Of a stretch of 64,000 bases of DNA, positions 40,622 through 52,819 are shown in pieces. The number at the start of each line of letters is the position of its first letter. Position 1 is the stretch's first letter. Source of the stretch: Methylobacterium sp. Leaf465 (lineage in GTDB: Bacteria; Pseudomonadota; Alphaproteobacteria; Rhizobiales; Beijerinckiaceae); contig NZ_LMRA01000023.1 in assembly GCF_001424705.1 (NCBI RefSeq), forward strand, positions 437,004 through 501,003. Direction: 5' to 3'. A program made the translations under genes and the position numbers. The notes beneath the pieces are model-generated. The model saw nothing but the letters and a program-made list of their open reading frames with translations, did not search any database and had not been told where the DNA came from.

Positions 40622-42262
40622 TCAATGCCCGGCCGGCGCGCCCCCGCCGAGCTTGACCTTGCTGAGGATCATCGCGAGCGGCACCGCCGCCCCCGAAACG
40701 AGGCAGAGCGACCAGAACACGTCGATGTAGCCCCAGTACGCCACCTGGGTCTGGAGCTGCTGGCCGATCCAGGCGATGGCCTGGTTCTGCGCCTCGACGC
40801 CGGACGCCCCATGGGCCTGGAAGTACTGCGTCGCCGCCCGCAAGGTCTCCTGGTAGTTCGGGTTGGCGCCGGAGATACTCTCCCCGAGCCGGCTCTGGTG
40901 GAATTGCTGCCGGTAGGCGAGCACGTTCTGGGCGAGGCTCACGCCCATCGAGCCGCCGACGTTGCGGGCGACGTTGATCAGCGCCGAAGCCTGGTCGGTC
41001 TGCCCCTTGTCGATCCCCTCGTAGGAGGCGGCGGTGATCGAGATGAAGATCATCGGCAGGCCGATGCCGATATAGATGCGCGACCAGGCGAAGAACCAGA
41101 AGCTGGTGTCGCCGTAGAGGCGCGTGAGGTCGTACATCGCCGCAGAGACGATCGCGGCGCCCAGGGCGATGAGGTATTTCGGCTGCACCTTGCCCGAGAT
41201 CCGGCCGATCACCAGCATCATGAACACCGTGACGAGGCCGCCGGGCGCCAGGACGAGGCCCGCGAGGGTGGCGGTGTAGCCGTAATATTCCTGCACCAGC
41301 TGCGGCACGAACTGCGTCGTCGCGATCAGGATCGCGCCGGTGGCCATCATCACCAGGAAGCACGCGCCGAACTGGCGGCTGCCGAGGAGCCGGAGGTCCA
41401 CGACCGGGTTCTTCCGGGTCAGCTCCCAGGGGATCATCGCCACGAAGGCGACGACGCAGATCGCCGCGAACACGATGATGAAGGTCGAGCCGAACCAGTC
41501 CTTGCGCTGGCCCTCGTCGAGGACGACCTCGAGCGACCCCAGGAAGGTGGCGACGAGGAGGAATCCCACGAGGTCGAAGCGCACGCCCGCGCGGCGCAGG
41601 CGACGCCGTTCCGCCGCCGCCCCCGGCGGGTCCTCCAGCAGCACATGCATCAGCCCGAGGGCGATCAGGCCGATGGGGCCGTTGATGAGGAAGCACCAGT
41701 GCCAGGAGACGTTGTCGGAGAGCCAGCCGCCCAGCGTCGGGCCGATCACGGGTGCCACCACCACGGCGAGGCCGTAGAGGGCGAAGGCCTGGCCGCGCTT
41801 CGCCGGCGGGAACGAATCGGCGAGGATCGACTGGGCCAGCGGCGCCATGCCGCCCCCGCCCAAGCCCTGGAGCACGCGGAAGACGAGGAGCGATTCGAGG
41901 TTCCAGGCAAAGCCGCACAGCACCGAGGCCACGGTGAAGAGCGCGATGCTCCACATGAAGAACGCCTTGCGGCCGAACCGCTTGGCGAGGAAGCTCGAGG
42001 CCGTGAGCACGATGGCGTTGGCCACGAGGTAGCTCGTCACCACCCAGGCGGCCTCGTCGGGGCCCACCGCCAAGCCCCCGGAGATGTAGCGCAGGGCCAC
42101 GTTGGCGATGGTGGTGTCGAGCACCTCCATGAAGGTCGCCAGCGAGACGACGAGGGCGATGGCCCAGGGGTTGTGCCCGCCCGGCGCCTTGGCGGAGGCC
42201 CCCGACGCGCCGCTCGCCTTGCCCCCCGCCTTGCCCCCCGCCTGCGAAGCCGCACCGCTCAC
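40622..42262 (-). CDS. emrB: EmrB-type MFS multidrug transporter (DHA2, 14 helices)
   Basis: 546 residues; GTG start at 42262 overlapping the stop of the adaptor gene (GTGA). Motif A-like region LAKRFGRKAFF, DHA2-type VLDTTIANVALRYISG in helix 1, and motif C-like LYGLAVVVAPVIGPTLGGWL. Fourteen helices can be counted. With its HlyD partner it would export hydrophobic compounds through a tripartite EmrAB-TolC pump. A Gly/Ala/Lys-rich N-terminal tail (AGGKAGGKASGASGASAK) is unusual. Confidence 0.9.
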   Translation of the reverse strand: MSGAASQAGGKAGGKASGASGASAKAPGGHNPWAIALVVSLATFMEVLDTTIANVALRYISGGLAVGPDEAAWVVTSYLVANAIVLTASSFLAKRFGRKAFFMWSIALFTVASVLCGFAWNLESLLVFRVLQGLGGGGMAPLAQSILADSFPPAKRGQAFALYGLAVVVAPVIGPTLGGWLSDNVSWHWCFLINGPIGLIALGLMHVLLEDPPGAAAERRRLRRAGVRFDLVGFLLVATFLGSLEVVLDEGQRKDWFGSTFIIVFAAICVVAFVAMIPWELTRKNPVVDLRLLGSRQFGACFLVMMATGAILIATTQFVPQLVQEYYGYTATLAGLVLAPGGLVTVFMMLVIGRISGKVQPKYLIALGAAIVSAAMYDLTRLYGDTSFWFFAWSRIYIGIGLPMIFISITAASYEGIDKGQTDQASALINVARNVGGSMGVSLAQNVLAYRQQFHQSRLGESISGANPNYQETLRAATQYFQAHGASGVEAQNQAIAWIGQQLQTQVAYWGYIDVFWSLCLVSGAAVPLAMILSKVKLGGGAPAGH

Positions 42263-43551
42263 CGGACGTGGACCCGCGGCACGATCGACATGCCGGGGCC
42301 GATGGCGACGTCGGTGGGCCACTGGTCGACGACGATCTTCACCGGGATGCGCTGGACCACCTTCACGTAGTTGCCGGTGGCGTTCTGGGCCGGGAGCAGG
42401 CTGAAGGCGGTGCCGGAGCCGGGCTGCACGGACTCCACGTGGCCGGTGATCTTGCGCTCGGGATAGGCATCGATCTCGATGTCGGCGTGCTGGCCCGGCC
42501 GCATGTCGGTGATCTGCGTCTCCTTGTAGTTCGCGATCACCCAGATGTCGTCGGGCACGAAGGTCGACAGCGTCTGCCCGGCCTGGGCGAACTGGCCCTT
42601 GGCGCCCGACAGCTGTACCAGCCGGCCCGGCTGGGCCGCCGTGACGGTGGTGTAGCCGAGGTTCAGTTCGGCCTGGGCCACCTGGGCCTTGCCGGTGGCG
42701 AGGCTGGCCTCGGCCCCCGCCTTCTGCGCATTGAGCGCGCCGACCTGGGTGCGCGCCGCGACGACGTTCGCCCGCGCGCGATCGTAGGCGGCCTGCTGCT
42801 GGTCGAGGGTCGAGGACGAGGATTGCGAGCGCTGGATCGTGCCCGCCCCCTTCTCGGCGAGGTCCCGGTAGCGGGCCGCATCCTCCCGGGCGAATTTCAG
42901 CGAGGCCTCGGCCTGCGTCACCTCCGCCTGGGAGGCGGCGACCTGCGCCTTCTGGCCCTCGATCTGCGCCTCGAAGTTGTGGATCGAGGCCTCGGCCGAG
43001 GCGACCTGCGCCTTCGCCTGCGCCAGGGCCACCGCGTAGTCGCGCCGGTCGATCTGGAAGAGAACGGCCCCGGTCTCGACATGCTGGTTGTCGGTGACCG
43101 GCACGTCCACGATGTAACCGGCGACCTTGGGCGCGATGGAAAATTGCCGCGCATCGACGAAGGCGTCGTCGGTGGATTCGAACGGGTGCAGGCGGGTCAG
43201 CCAGTAGACGTAGGCGCCGGCCGCCACGGCGACGACCGCCACGGCGATGCCGAGGGCCCAGAACGGATGCCGGCGCAGGAGGTTCGGCTTGCTGTCCGCG
43301 TCGGACTCCTCGGCCGCGTCGGACTCCTCGGCCGAGCCGGACTCTTCGCCCGAGCCGGACTTCTCGGGCGCGCCGGACTCCGCGCCCGGCTCGGTCTCGC
43401 CGGGGGGCGCCTCTCCGGGGGACCTCGTCGCGGACGCCGTCTCCTGCGGATCGGCCCCTTCCGGGTCGGAGGGCCGCACCGCGTCGCCCCGTGCGGGCTG
43501 GCGCCCCACGGCCTGCTGATCCTGAAGCATCGACGAACCGTCCGAACGCAT
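42259..43551 (-). CDS. emrA: EmrA/HlyD-family membrane-fusion adaptor
   Basis: About 430 residues from ATG 43551; an ATG at 43530 is equally possible. A long acidic low-complexity N-terminus (repeats of EESGSAEESDAAEESDAD) encoded by direct DNA repeats precedes one membrane helix (FWALGIAVAVVAVAAGAYVY). The lipoyl halves FSIAPKVAGYIVDVPVTDNQ and TTVTAAQPGRLVQLSGAKGQ flank a long helical hairpin. The adaptor links EmrB to an outer-membrane channel. The charged tail before the helix is not usual in EmrA and may vary by repeat slippage. Confidence 0.88.
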   Translation of the reverse strand: MRSDGSSMLQDQQAVGRQPARGDAVRPSDPEGADPQETASATRSPGEAPPGETEPGAESGAPEKSGSGEESGSAEESDAAEESDADSKPNLLRRHPFWALGIAVAVVAVAAGAYVYWLTRLHPFESTDDAFVDARQFSIAPKVAGYIVDVPVTDNQHVETGAVLFQIDRRDYAVALAQAKAQVASAEASIHNFEAQIEGQKAQVAASQAEVTQAEASLKFAREDAARYRDLAEKGAGTIQRSQSSSSTLDQQQAAYDRARANVVAARTQVGALNAQKAGAEASLATGKAQVAQAELNLGYTTVTAAQPGRLVQLSGAKGQFAQAGQTLSTFVPDDIWVIANYKETQITDMRPGQHADIEIDAYPERKITGHVESVQPGSGTAFSLLPAQNATGNYVKVVQRIPVKIVVDQWPTDVAIGPGMSIVPRVHVR

Positions 43552-43750
43552 CCAGGGGCCGCGCGATCGAAACCGCGCCGCCCGAAACTCCCGCCTCGGC
43601 GACAACAAGAAGTAGCGCCGGCGATTGTTCCCGGTGCGCATGACGTTTGCGGGCCCCGTCCGCGGCCCGACGGAACGTCCGAAATCCGGCGCGCGTTTTC
43701 GGGTTTGACGGGCCGGATCCCGGTTCGTCCGCAACCTGCAGGAGGCGCGT

Positions 43751-44395
43751 ATGACAGCCGGTTCTTCCCTGTCGCCACCGGGTGCCGCCGGTCCGGGCGG
43801 CCTCGACCGTCTCGACGCGATGAGCACGGTGCTGGCCCGCAATTGGTGGTTGATGGCCCTGCGCGGGGTCGTCGCGATCCTGTTCGGGCTGATCGCCTTC
43901 GTGGCGCCCGGCGCCTTCGTCCTTTCCCTCGTGCTGTTCTTCGCCGCCTACATGCTGGTGGACGGCATCGTCGGCGTGATCGCCTCGGTGCGGGCCGCCC
44001 AGCGCCACGAGCGCTGGGGCTTCCTCCTCCTCGAAGGGCTCCTCGACCTCGTCGTCGGCGTCGCGGCCGTGCTCGTCCCGGCGGCAGCCGTCTGGGCCTT
44101 CGTCTACCTCGTGGCGTTCTGGGCCCTCGTCACCGGCGGCCTCATGGTGGCGGCGGGCTTCCGCCTGCATGCCCATTACGGGCGCTGGTGGCTGGTGCTC
44201 GGCGGCGTCGTCTCGATCCTGTTCGGCATCGCGCTCCTGGTCGATCCCGGCATGTCGGCCCTGGTCCTGACCTGGTGGATCGGCAGTTACACGATGGTGT
44301 TCGGAATCCTGCTGGTGCTTCTGGCCTTCCGCCTGCGCGGCCGCCACGCGGAGGCGGGCCGGCCCGGCCCCCTGGGGCGCCCCGGAACGGCGTAG
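43751..44395 (+). CDS. HdeD-family membrane protein
   Basis: 214 residues, ATG 43751 following AGGAGG eight bases upstream. Six helices with the HdeD/DUF308 pattern: NWWLMALRGVVAILFGLIAF repeats as WWLVLGGVVSILFGIALLV in the second half. HdeD in E. coli acts in acid resistance, but most members have no known function. Divergent from the EmrAB operon and upstream of the penicillin-binding protein gene. Confidence 0.85.
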   Translation: MTAGSSLSPPGAAGPGGLDRLDAMSTVLARNWWLMALRGVVAILFGLIAFVAPGAFVLSLVLFFAAYMLVDGIVGVIASVRAAQRHERWGFLLLEGLLDLVVGVAAVLVPAAAVWAFVYLVAFWALVTGGLMVAAGFRLHAHYGRWWLVLGGVVSILFGIALLVDPGMSALVLTWWIGSYTMVFGILLVLLAFRLRGRHAEAGRPGPLGRPGTA

Positions 44396-44483
44396 CTTTG
44401 GCCGCGCGAGATGGTCTAGAACCGGCGGGACACCGCGGGGCGCTTCGCCGCCCGAGCCCCGCCCCCCGTGACCATGGCCCGCG

Positions 44484-47039
44484 ATGACCTCCCCCGACCC
44501 GGAACGCCCGCGCCCCGCGCGGGTCGACCCGCCCCGGCCCGCCCCTGAGCCCGAGCCCCGGAGCGCCGCCGGGCCGGACAATGCGGACACCCGCGCCGCG
44601 GCGCGGGAAGCCGCGGCGGCGGCGCGGACCCTCGGCCGCCAGCTCGGCGTGCTCGCCGTCGGTGCGGCACGGGGTGCCGGACGCCGGGCCGCCGGCGCGG
44701 CGCGGGCGGCGGGGCCAGCTTGGCGGGGATGGGCTGACCGCATGCGCCCCCGCGCGCCGGCCGGACCTCCGCCCCCGTCCACCGCCGCGCCTGCGGCGGG
44801 GCCGACGCCCGCGCCCGCACGCGCGCCGGCGCCCCGCGCCGCCGGCTGGCCGGCCCGGCTCCGCCGCCATCCCTGGCGCGCCGCGGCCCTGGCGGTCGTC
44901 CTGCTGCCGTTGCTGGCCCTGGCCGGGCTCGTCCTGTACAGCTTCGCCACCCTGCCGCCCCTGGGCGGCGTGGTGCCGGAAGCGGGCCAGCGGGCGCTCA
45001 CCGTCGAGGCCGATGACGGCCGGGTCTTCGCCACCCGCGGGGCGTTCCAGGGCCAGAAGCTGACGGCGGCGGAGATGCCGGCCCATCTCGGCCAGGCGAT
45101 CATCGCGATCGAGGACCGGCGCTTCCGCTCCCACTGGGGCCTCGACCCGCGCGGCTTCCTGCGCGCCCTGTACCGCAACGCCGTCGGCGGCGGCGTGCGC
45201 GAGGGCGGCTCGACGATCACCCAGCAATATGCCCGGCTCGTCTCCCTGAACCAGGAGAAGTCGCTGCGCCGCAAGATCCAGGAGGCGTTCCTGGCCCTGC
45301 GCGTCGAGGCGACGATGTCGAAGGACGAGATCCTGCTCGGCTACCTCAACACCGCCTATTTCGGGGCCGGCGCCTACGGCGTCGATGCCGCCGCCCGGCG
45401 CTACTTCGGCAAGGGGGCCAAGGCCCTGACCCTGCCGGAGGCCGCGATGCTGGCGGGCCTGGTGCGCGCGCCCTCGCAGCTGGCCCCGACCCGGAACTTC
45501 GGCGGCGCCAAGGAGCGCGCCGACGTGGTGCTGCAGACCATGGTGGAGACCGGCGCGATCACGGCCGCCGAGGCCGACAAGGCCCGCGCCCAGACCATCA
45601 CCCTGCGCACGCCCCCCGAGACGCCGCCGGGCACCAACTACTTCCTCGACATGGTCTCGGCGGAGTCGAAGAAGCTCGCCGACGCGCCGGGCGACGTCAC
45701 CGTGCGCACCACCCTCAACCTCGACCTGCAGAGCCTCGCGGAGGGCGTCGTCGCCCGCCGACTCGATGCCGAGGGGGCCAAGAAGAAGGCCGGCCAGGGC
45801 GCCATGGTGGTGCTCAACAAGGAGGGCGCGATCCTCGCCCTGGTGGGCGGGCGCGACTACGAGGACAGCCAGTTCAACCGCGCCACCCAGGCCAAGCGCC
45901 AGCCCGGCTCGCTGTTCAAGCTGTTCGTCTACCTCACGGCCTACGAGAACGGCTTCAACCCCGACACGGTGCTGGTCGACCGGCCGATCCAGATCGGCGA
46001 CTGGGAACCGCAGAATTCCACGGGCCGGTTCAAGGGCGCGATGCCCCTGCGCAGCGCCTTCGCGCAGTCGATCAACACGGTGGCGGCGCAGCTGGCCGAC
46101 GAGGTCGGCATCCCGGCGGTCATCGCCACCGCCCACCGGATGGGCGTGACCGCGGAGCTGCCCAACGTGCCGAGCCTCGCCCTCGGCTCGGCCGAGGTGA
46201 CGCTGCTGGAGATGACCCGCGCCTATGCGGGCGTGCTGGCCGGGGCCGCGCCGGTGGACACCCACAGCGTCCACGCCATCCGGGGCGCCCAGCCGCAGCC
46301 GCTCTACCTGCGCGCCGACGCCAAGGGCGGCACCGCGATCCCCACCGAGGCCCGGGCGATGATGCTCGACTCCCTCCAGGCCGTGGTCGACGGCGGCACC
46401 GGCAAGGCTGCCCGGGTCGCCGGCCTGCCGGTGGGCGGCAAGACCGGGACGACCCAGGACTATCGCGATGCCTGGTTCATCGGCATGACGCCGGACCTCG
46501 TCGTGGGCGTCTGGGTCGGCAACGACGACAATGCCTCCATGAACCGCGTCGGCGGCGGCGATCTCCCGGCGAGCATCTTCCACGACTTTGTCCAGCGGGC
46601 GACGGCGCAGCTGGCCAAGGGCCGCAAGCGCCCCTCGGCGGCGCGGGGCGAGCCGGCCCGGGCCGAGCCGGCGCCCGCCCGCGAGGTCGCCGCCAGCGCC
46701 GCCGCGCCCGGCATCCGCGGCGTGCCGGAGGTGGTCGACACCGGCACCCTGGCCTTCCGCGGCCGCACCGTCCGCCTCCTCGGGGTGGAAGGGGAGGGCG
46801 GGGCGCTCGCCCGGCAGCTCGCCCGCTACCTGCGCCGCCGCGAGGTGACCTGCGCCCCCGCCTCCGGGGCCGAGGCGGCTGGCGAGCAGCTCCGCTGCCA
46901 GATCGATGGCGACGACCTCGCCGCCCTGATCCTCACGGCCGGCGGCGCCCGCGCCGCCGAGGACGCGCCGGCCGACCTCCTCGCCGCCGAGGAGCAGGCC
47001 CGCTCCGAGCGCGCCGGCATCTGGGGCCGGCGGCGGTAG
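44484..47039 (+). CDS. class A penicillin-binding protein with a C-terminal SNase-like domain
   Basis: 851 residues. A Pro/Ala-rich cytoplasmic tail of about 135 residues precedes one membrane helix ([20 protein letters not shown]). The GT51 glycosyltransferase domain has the catalytic Glu210 in [14 protein letters not shown], with [12 protein letters not shown]. The transpeptidase has Ser476-x-x-Lys479 (PGSLFKLF), the SIN motif and Lys653 (KTGTT). After about residue 750 comes an extra domain ([59 protein letters not shown]) like a thermonuclease OB fold but without clear catalytic residues. It makes and cross-links peptidoglycan; the role of the tail domain is open. Confidence 0.88.
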   Translation: MTSPDPERPRPARVDPPRPAPEPEPRSAAGPDNADTRAAAREAAAAARTLGRQLGVLAVGAARGAGRRAAGAARAAGPAWRGWADRMRPRAPAGPPPPSTAAPAAGPTPAPARAPAPRAAGWPARLRRHPWRAAALAVVLLPLLALAGLVLYSFATLPPLGGVVPEAGQRALTVEADDGRVFATRGAFQGQKLTAAEMPAHLGQAIIAIEDRRFRSHWGLDPRGFLRALYRNAVGGGVREGGSTITQQYARLVSLNQEKSLRRKIQEAFLALRVEATMSKDEILLGYLNTAYFGAGAYGVDAAARRYFGKGAKALTLPEAAMLAGLVRAPSQLAPTRNFGGAKERADVVLQTMVETGAITAAEADKARAQTITLRTPPETPPGTNYFLDMVSAESKKLADAPGDVTVRTTLNLDLQSLAEGVVARRLDAEGAKKKAGQGAMVVLNKEGAILALVGGRDYEDSQFNRATQAKRQPGSLFKLFVYLTAYENGFNPDTVLVDRPIQIGDWEPQNSTGRFKGAMPLRSAFAQSINTVAAQLADEVGIPAVIATAHRMGVTAELPNVPSLALGSAEVTLLEMTRAYAGVLAGAAPVDTHSVHAIRGAQPQPLYLRADAKGGTAIPTEARAMMLDSLQAVVDGGTGKAARVAGLPVGGKTGTTQDYRDAWFIGMTPDLVVGVWVGNDDNASMNRVGGGDLPASIFHDFVQRATAQLAKGRKRPSAARGEPARAEPAPAREVAASAAAPGIRGVPEVVDTGTLAFRGRTVRLLGVEGEGGALARQLARYLRRREVTCAPASGAEAAGEQLRCQIDGDDLAALILTAGGARAAEDAPADLLAAEEQARSERAGIWGRRR

Positions 47040-47165
47040 GGGCCGGGATCCTGGGCCGAGCGGAACATCGCGTTCCGCACCGTCCCGCGATGCGTTGGCC
47101 CCCCTCCCGCGGATGCGGCGCGCCGACTGGGCGGAAGCGGTCCGGTCAGTACCCCCGCCCGCCCC

Positions 47166-47196
47166 TTGACCTTCCCACCATGGGAACCCCCACATG
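47166..47196 (+). promoter_or_regulatory. CueR-type promoter/operator of copA
   Basis: TTGACC (47166-47171) is the -35-like box. Overlapping it is ACCTTCC (47169-47175), the CueR half-site, and the perfect inverted repeat TTCCCA-CCA-TGGGAA (47172-47186). With the 19-base spacing used by MerR-family activators the -10 would be CACATG (47191-47196), a poor match. Transcription would then begin at or next to the copA ATG (47204), implying a leaderless or near-leaderless message. A CueR-like gene sits at the end of this operon. Confidence 0.6.
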
Positions 47197-47203
47197 GGGG
47201 AAC

Positions 47204-49698
<2,495 letters not shown>

Positions 49699-49702
<4 letters not shown>

Positions 49703-50175
49703 GCGCGGTGACCATCGGGGAGGCCGCCCGCGCCACCGGCGTCTCGGCCAAGATGATCCGCTACTACGAGGAGACCGGCCTGCTGGCGCCGGCCGGCCGG
49801 ACGGCCGCGGGCTACCGCCTCTACACGGAGGCCGACCTCCATGCCCTGCGCTTCGTGCGCCGGGCCCGCGACCTCGGCTTCACCATGGAGGATATCCGGG
49901 CGCTGCTCGCCCTCTGGCACGACCGGGCGCGGGCGAGCGCCCAGGTGCGCCGCCTCGCCCTCGACCATGTGGCGGACCTGCGGCGCCGGATCGACGCCCT
50001 GGACGGCATGGCCCGCACCCTGGAGGATCTGGCCGCCCATTGCGGCGGCGACGCCCGGCCCGACTGCCCGATCCTCGACGACCTCGCCAGCGGTCCCCAC
50101 GGCCGGCCCGGCGCGACACCGCGGCAGGGGGAGCGCGACCCCGGAGCGTCGCCTTCGCGGCGCGGGACGCGTTGA
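49699..50175 (+). CDS. cueR: CueR-like MerR-family copper regulator
   Basis: 158 residues, GTG start overlapping the copA stop (GTGA). N-terminal winged helix: [36 protein letters not shown]. The metal loop carries Cys115 and Cys123 in a C-x7-C pattern ([10 protein letters not shown]), as in CueR, which senses Cu(I) at zeptomolar level. It would bind the palindrome before copA and so control its own transcription. A proline/arginine-rich tail of about 25 residues after the cysteines is longer than in E. coli CueR (135 residues). Confidence 0.9.
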
Positions 50176-50267
50176 CCGCATCCCTGGCCTCTTGTTTGCT
50201 GGGACCGGCGTCGCAACCCCGGCGCGTCCCCCCCTTGAGAGCCGTCGCCTCTCGAAAGTCGCTGTCC

Positions 50268-51443
50268 ATGCCCGTCCTCGACCGGATCGCCGCCTTCGCG
50301 GACGAGATCGCCGCCTGGCGCCAGGATCTCCACGCGCATCCCGAGCTGCAATACGACGTCCACCGCACCGCCGGCTTCGTCGCCGACAAGCTGCGGGGCT
50401 TCGGCTGCGACACGGTCGCCACCGGCATCGGCCGAACGGGCGTCGTCGGGGTGATCCGCGGCCGGGCCCACGGCTCGAACCGCGCCATCGGCCTGCGCGC
50501 CGACATGGACGCCCTGCCGATCCAGGAGGCGCGCGACCTGCCCTACCGCTCCACGGTGCCGGGAAAGATGCATGCCTGCGGGCATGACGGGCACACGGCG
50601 ATGCTGCTCGGGGCGGCGAAGTACCTCGCCGAGACCCGCGCCTTCGACGGCACGGCGGTGCTGATCTTCCAGCCGGCGGAGGAGGGCGGCGGCGGCGGCG
50701 AAGCCATGGTCCGCGACGGGCTGATGGAGCGCTTCGGCGTCGAGACCGTCTACGGCATGCACAACATCCCGGGCCAGGCGCTGGGCACCTTCGCCATCCG
50801 GCCGGGCCCGATCATGGCCTCCACGGACCGCTTCACCATCACCATCACGGGCCGGGGCGGCCACGCCGCCCAGCCGCACAACGCCATCGACAGCGTGCTG
50901 GTGGCGAGCCACGTGATCACGGCGCTCCAATCCGTGGTGTCGCGCACCGTCGATCCCCTGGAGAGCGCGGTGGTCTCGGTCTGCGCCCTGGAGGCGGGGG
51001 AGGCCTTCAACGTGCTGCCGCAATGCGTGGTCCTGCGGGGCACCATGCGGGCCCTCTCGAAGCCGATGCGGACCCTGATCCAAGACCGGATCACCGAGAT
51101 CGTCACCCACGTGCCCCGGGGCTTCGGCGCCACCGGCGCCATCGACTTCAACAGCGGCTACCCCGTCACCGAGAACCATCCGGCGGAGACGGACTTCATC
51201 GCCGACGTGGCGGCCGGGCTCGTCGGCGAGGCCGGCGTCGACCGGGCGGTGGCCCCCATGATGGCCGCCGAGGACTTTTCCTACATGCTCGCCCACCGCC
51301 CCGGCGCCTACATCTTCCTCGGCAACGGCGACAGCGCCGGCCTGCACCACCCGGACTACGACTTCAACGACGCCGCCGCACCCTACGGCGCCTCGCTCTG
51401 GGCGCGGGTGATCGAGACGGGGTTGCCGATCCGGGGCGCGTGA
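50268..51443 (+). CDS. M20-family amidohydrolase (hippurate hydrolase type)
   Basis: 391 residues from ATG 50268 (MPVLDRIAAFADEIAAWRQD). Metal-binding motifs: GLRADMDALPI, MHACGHDGHTAML, QPAEEGGGGGEAM, a dimerisation domain with GRGGHAAQPHNAIDSV, and the late MMAAEDFSYML. Members hydrolyse N-acyl amino acids, hippurate or indole-acetyl amino acids. All ligands are present. It lies 93 bases after cueR and might share a transcript by read-through. Confidence 0.88.
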   Translation: MPVLDRIAAFADEIAAWRQDLHAHPELQYDVHRTAGFVADKLRGFGCDTVATGIGRTGVVGVIRGRAHGSNRAIGLRADMDALPIQEARDLPYRSTVPGKMHACGHDGHTAMLLGAAKYLAETRAFDGTAVLIFQPAEEGGGGGEAMVRDGLMERFGVETVYGMHNIPGQALGTFAIRPGPIMASTDRFTITITGRGGHAAQPHNAIDSVLVASHVITALQSVVSRTVDPLESAVVSVCALEAGEAFNVLPQCVVLRGTMRALSKPMRTLIQDRITEIVTHVPRGFGATGAIDFNSGYPVTENHPAETDFIADVAAGLVGEAGVDRAVAPMMAAEDFSYMLAHRPGAYIFLGNGDSAGLHHPDYDFNDAAAPYGASLWARVIETGLPIRGA

Positions 51444-51810
51444 CGCGGATCGTCACGCGAGGCAGGCTCCGGCCGAGCCGGGCGCCCTCCTGTAACGGCG
51501 GGTTCCGGGCGGCCGGGCCGCGCAGACCGATCGACGGCCGTGACAGGGCCCGGCCCTGGGGGCAACAGCCGATCGTCCCGACCCTGCGAGGAGCGACTTG
51601 CGACCCCGTGTTGGACCTCTGGAGGTCCGCTTCTCGGAAGCTTGCCGGACGACGCTCTACGGCCGGATCGGTTGGGTTGGTGCCGGATTGCCGACAGACC
51701 GAAACGTCGTGACGTCGGACGTTCGCTGGAGCAGGGGCCGGCAGCGGATCTGTCGTATGCCCGAACGAACGATCCCAGCATTGCCGAAGCCGTCGAGCTA
51801 CTTGGCGAGG
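51444..51810. other. gene-free spacer between convergent genes
   Basis: 367 bases between the M20 amidohydrolase stop and the stop of the siderophore esterase gene, tail to tail. ORFs on both strands are low-quality (Arg/Ser/Pro-rich). I see no clear terminator hairpin or repeat. The minus-strand string AGPCSSERPTSRRFGLSAI looks oddly protein-like but has no start signal; it might be a dispersed repeat. Confidence 0.35.
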
Positions 51811-52755
51811 CTATCCCGAACGTTGCATGAAGAAGGTCACCGCCTCGTTGAGTGCTTCGGGCAGGACGGTCATGTGAGTTCGGCCAGGGATAAGGCTGAA
51901 GGTGCTTGTCACGCCCGAGATCCGGCTCAACCGCTCCGTCATCGCACGGGTCAGTTCCACGGTGCGGGTCGATGCGAGGCGGGCGCGCCGCGCCTCATGG
52001 TCCGGGGCGACCCGTTGGAACGGGGCGAGGGCTTCCTCGTAGGCACCGGCCAGGAGAAGCACGCGCGCGCCGTTTGGAGAGGCCTTCTCCAACTCCGCGA
52101 TGCTTTCGAGCACCACGGCGTCTTCCCAGTAGATGGACGGGCTGGCGGCGATCCAGTGCGAGAAGGCCGTGGGCGCCCGAGCGAGGGCGTGGAGGACGAA
52201 CAGTCCCCCGAACGAGTGTCCGAACACCGCTTGCCGCGAAGGATCGACCCTGCAGCGTCGTGCGATCGCAGGCCGGAGATCGTCCAAGACGAAGCGCAGG
52301 AACGCGTCGGCGCCGCCCGTCCGGATCGGAGGACCGCCGAGCCGGGCCGGTGGGTAGGACCGTCCGGGCGGTGGCGTGTAGTCCCAGGACCGACGCGGGC
52401 CATCGTAAGGATCGTCCCCGGGATAGCCGATGCCGACGACGACGAAGCGCGTGGCGATACCCGTGGCGTCGGGGTAGGGCGCCTGTACGCGTTCGATATC
52501 GATCGCCGTGGCCGTCACCGCGTTGCCGTCCAGCAGGTACAGCACGGGCCAGCCGTCCGCAGGCACCTCGCCGGGCGGAACGTAGAGCGTGATCCGCCAC
52601 GGCACCTGCTGGCCGTTGCCGTCCAGATCGAAGGCGACTGCGCCAGTGAGCCGGGCCGGCTCGTCGGCAGTCGCACGGGCCAAGCTCGGCTTCAGCAGTA
52701 GCCAGGCGGCGGCGGGAAGAGCCGCCAGGCGGCGCCGCGAGGGAAGTGCCTTCAT
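51811..52755 (-). CDS. alpha/beta-hydrolase, siderophore esterase (Fes/IroE/BesA-like)
   Basis: 314 residues. A short N-terminal signal or Tat-like leader (PSRRRLAALPAAAWLLLKPS, cut near LARA) is followed by an alpha/beta hydrolase of the esterase D/Fes family. The nucleophile Ser181 is in FGHSFGGLF and the His in GRTHMTVLP; the start of the fold reads WPVLYLLDGNAVTATA. It lies 64 bases downstream of a TonB-dependent siderophore receptor on the same strand, suggesting it hydrolyses the imported ferric siderophore, in the periplasm if the leader is real. Confidence 0.8.
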   Translation of the reverse strand: MKALPSRRRLAALPAAAWLLLKPSLARATADEPARLTGAVAFDLDGNGQQVPWRITLYVPPGEVPADGWPVLYLLDGNAVTATAIDIERVQAPYPDATGIATRFVVVGIGYPGDDPYDGPRRSWDYTPPPGRSYPPARLGGPPIRTGGADAFLRFVLDDLRPAIARRCRVDPSRQAVFGHSFGGLFVLHALARAPTAFSHWIAASPSIYWEDAVVLESIAELEKASPNGARVLLLAGAYEEALAPFQRVAPDHEARRARLASTRTVELTRAMTERLSRISGVTSTFSLIPGRTHMTVLPEALNEAVTFFMQRSG

Positions 52756-52819
52756 CGGTCTCGGCTCGCGGGGGTCTCAACGGATGCGGAGAGGGGCGCT
52801 CCGGTGTCAGCTCTGCCGT

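Noticed and set aside
40622..45274. 1550-residue open frame on the minus strand
   Set aside because: Only its last 546 residues (from GTG 42262) are a real gene, the EmrB-type transporter. The upstream part is antisense to the penicillin-binding protein and out of frame in emrA.
51383..51781. Minus-strand frame with protein-like start (MLGSFVRAYDRSAAGPCSSE)
   Set aside because: No ribosome binding site, composition becomes Arg/Pro-rich, and it overlaps the C-terminus of the M20 gene; more likely a repeat or chance ORF.
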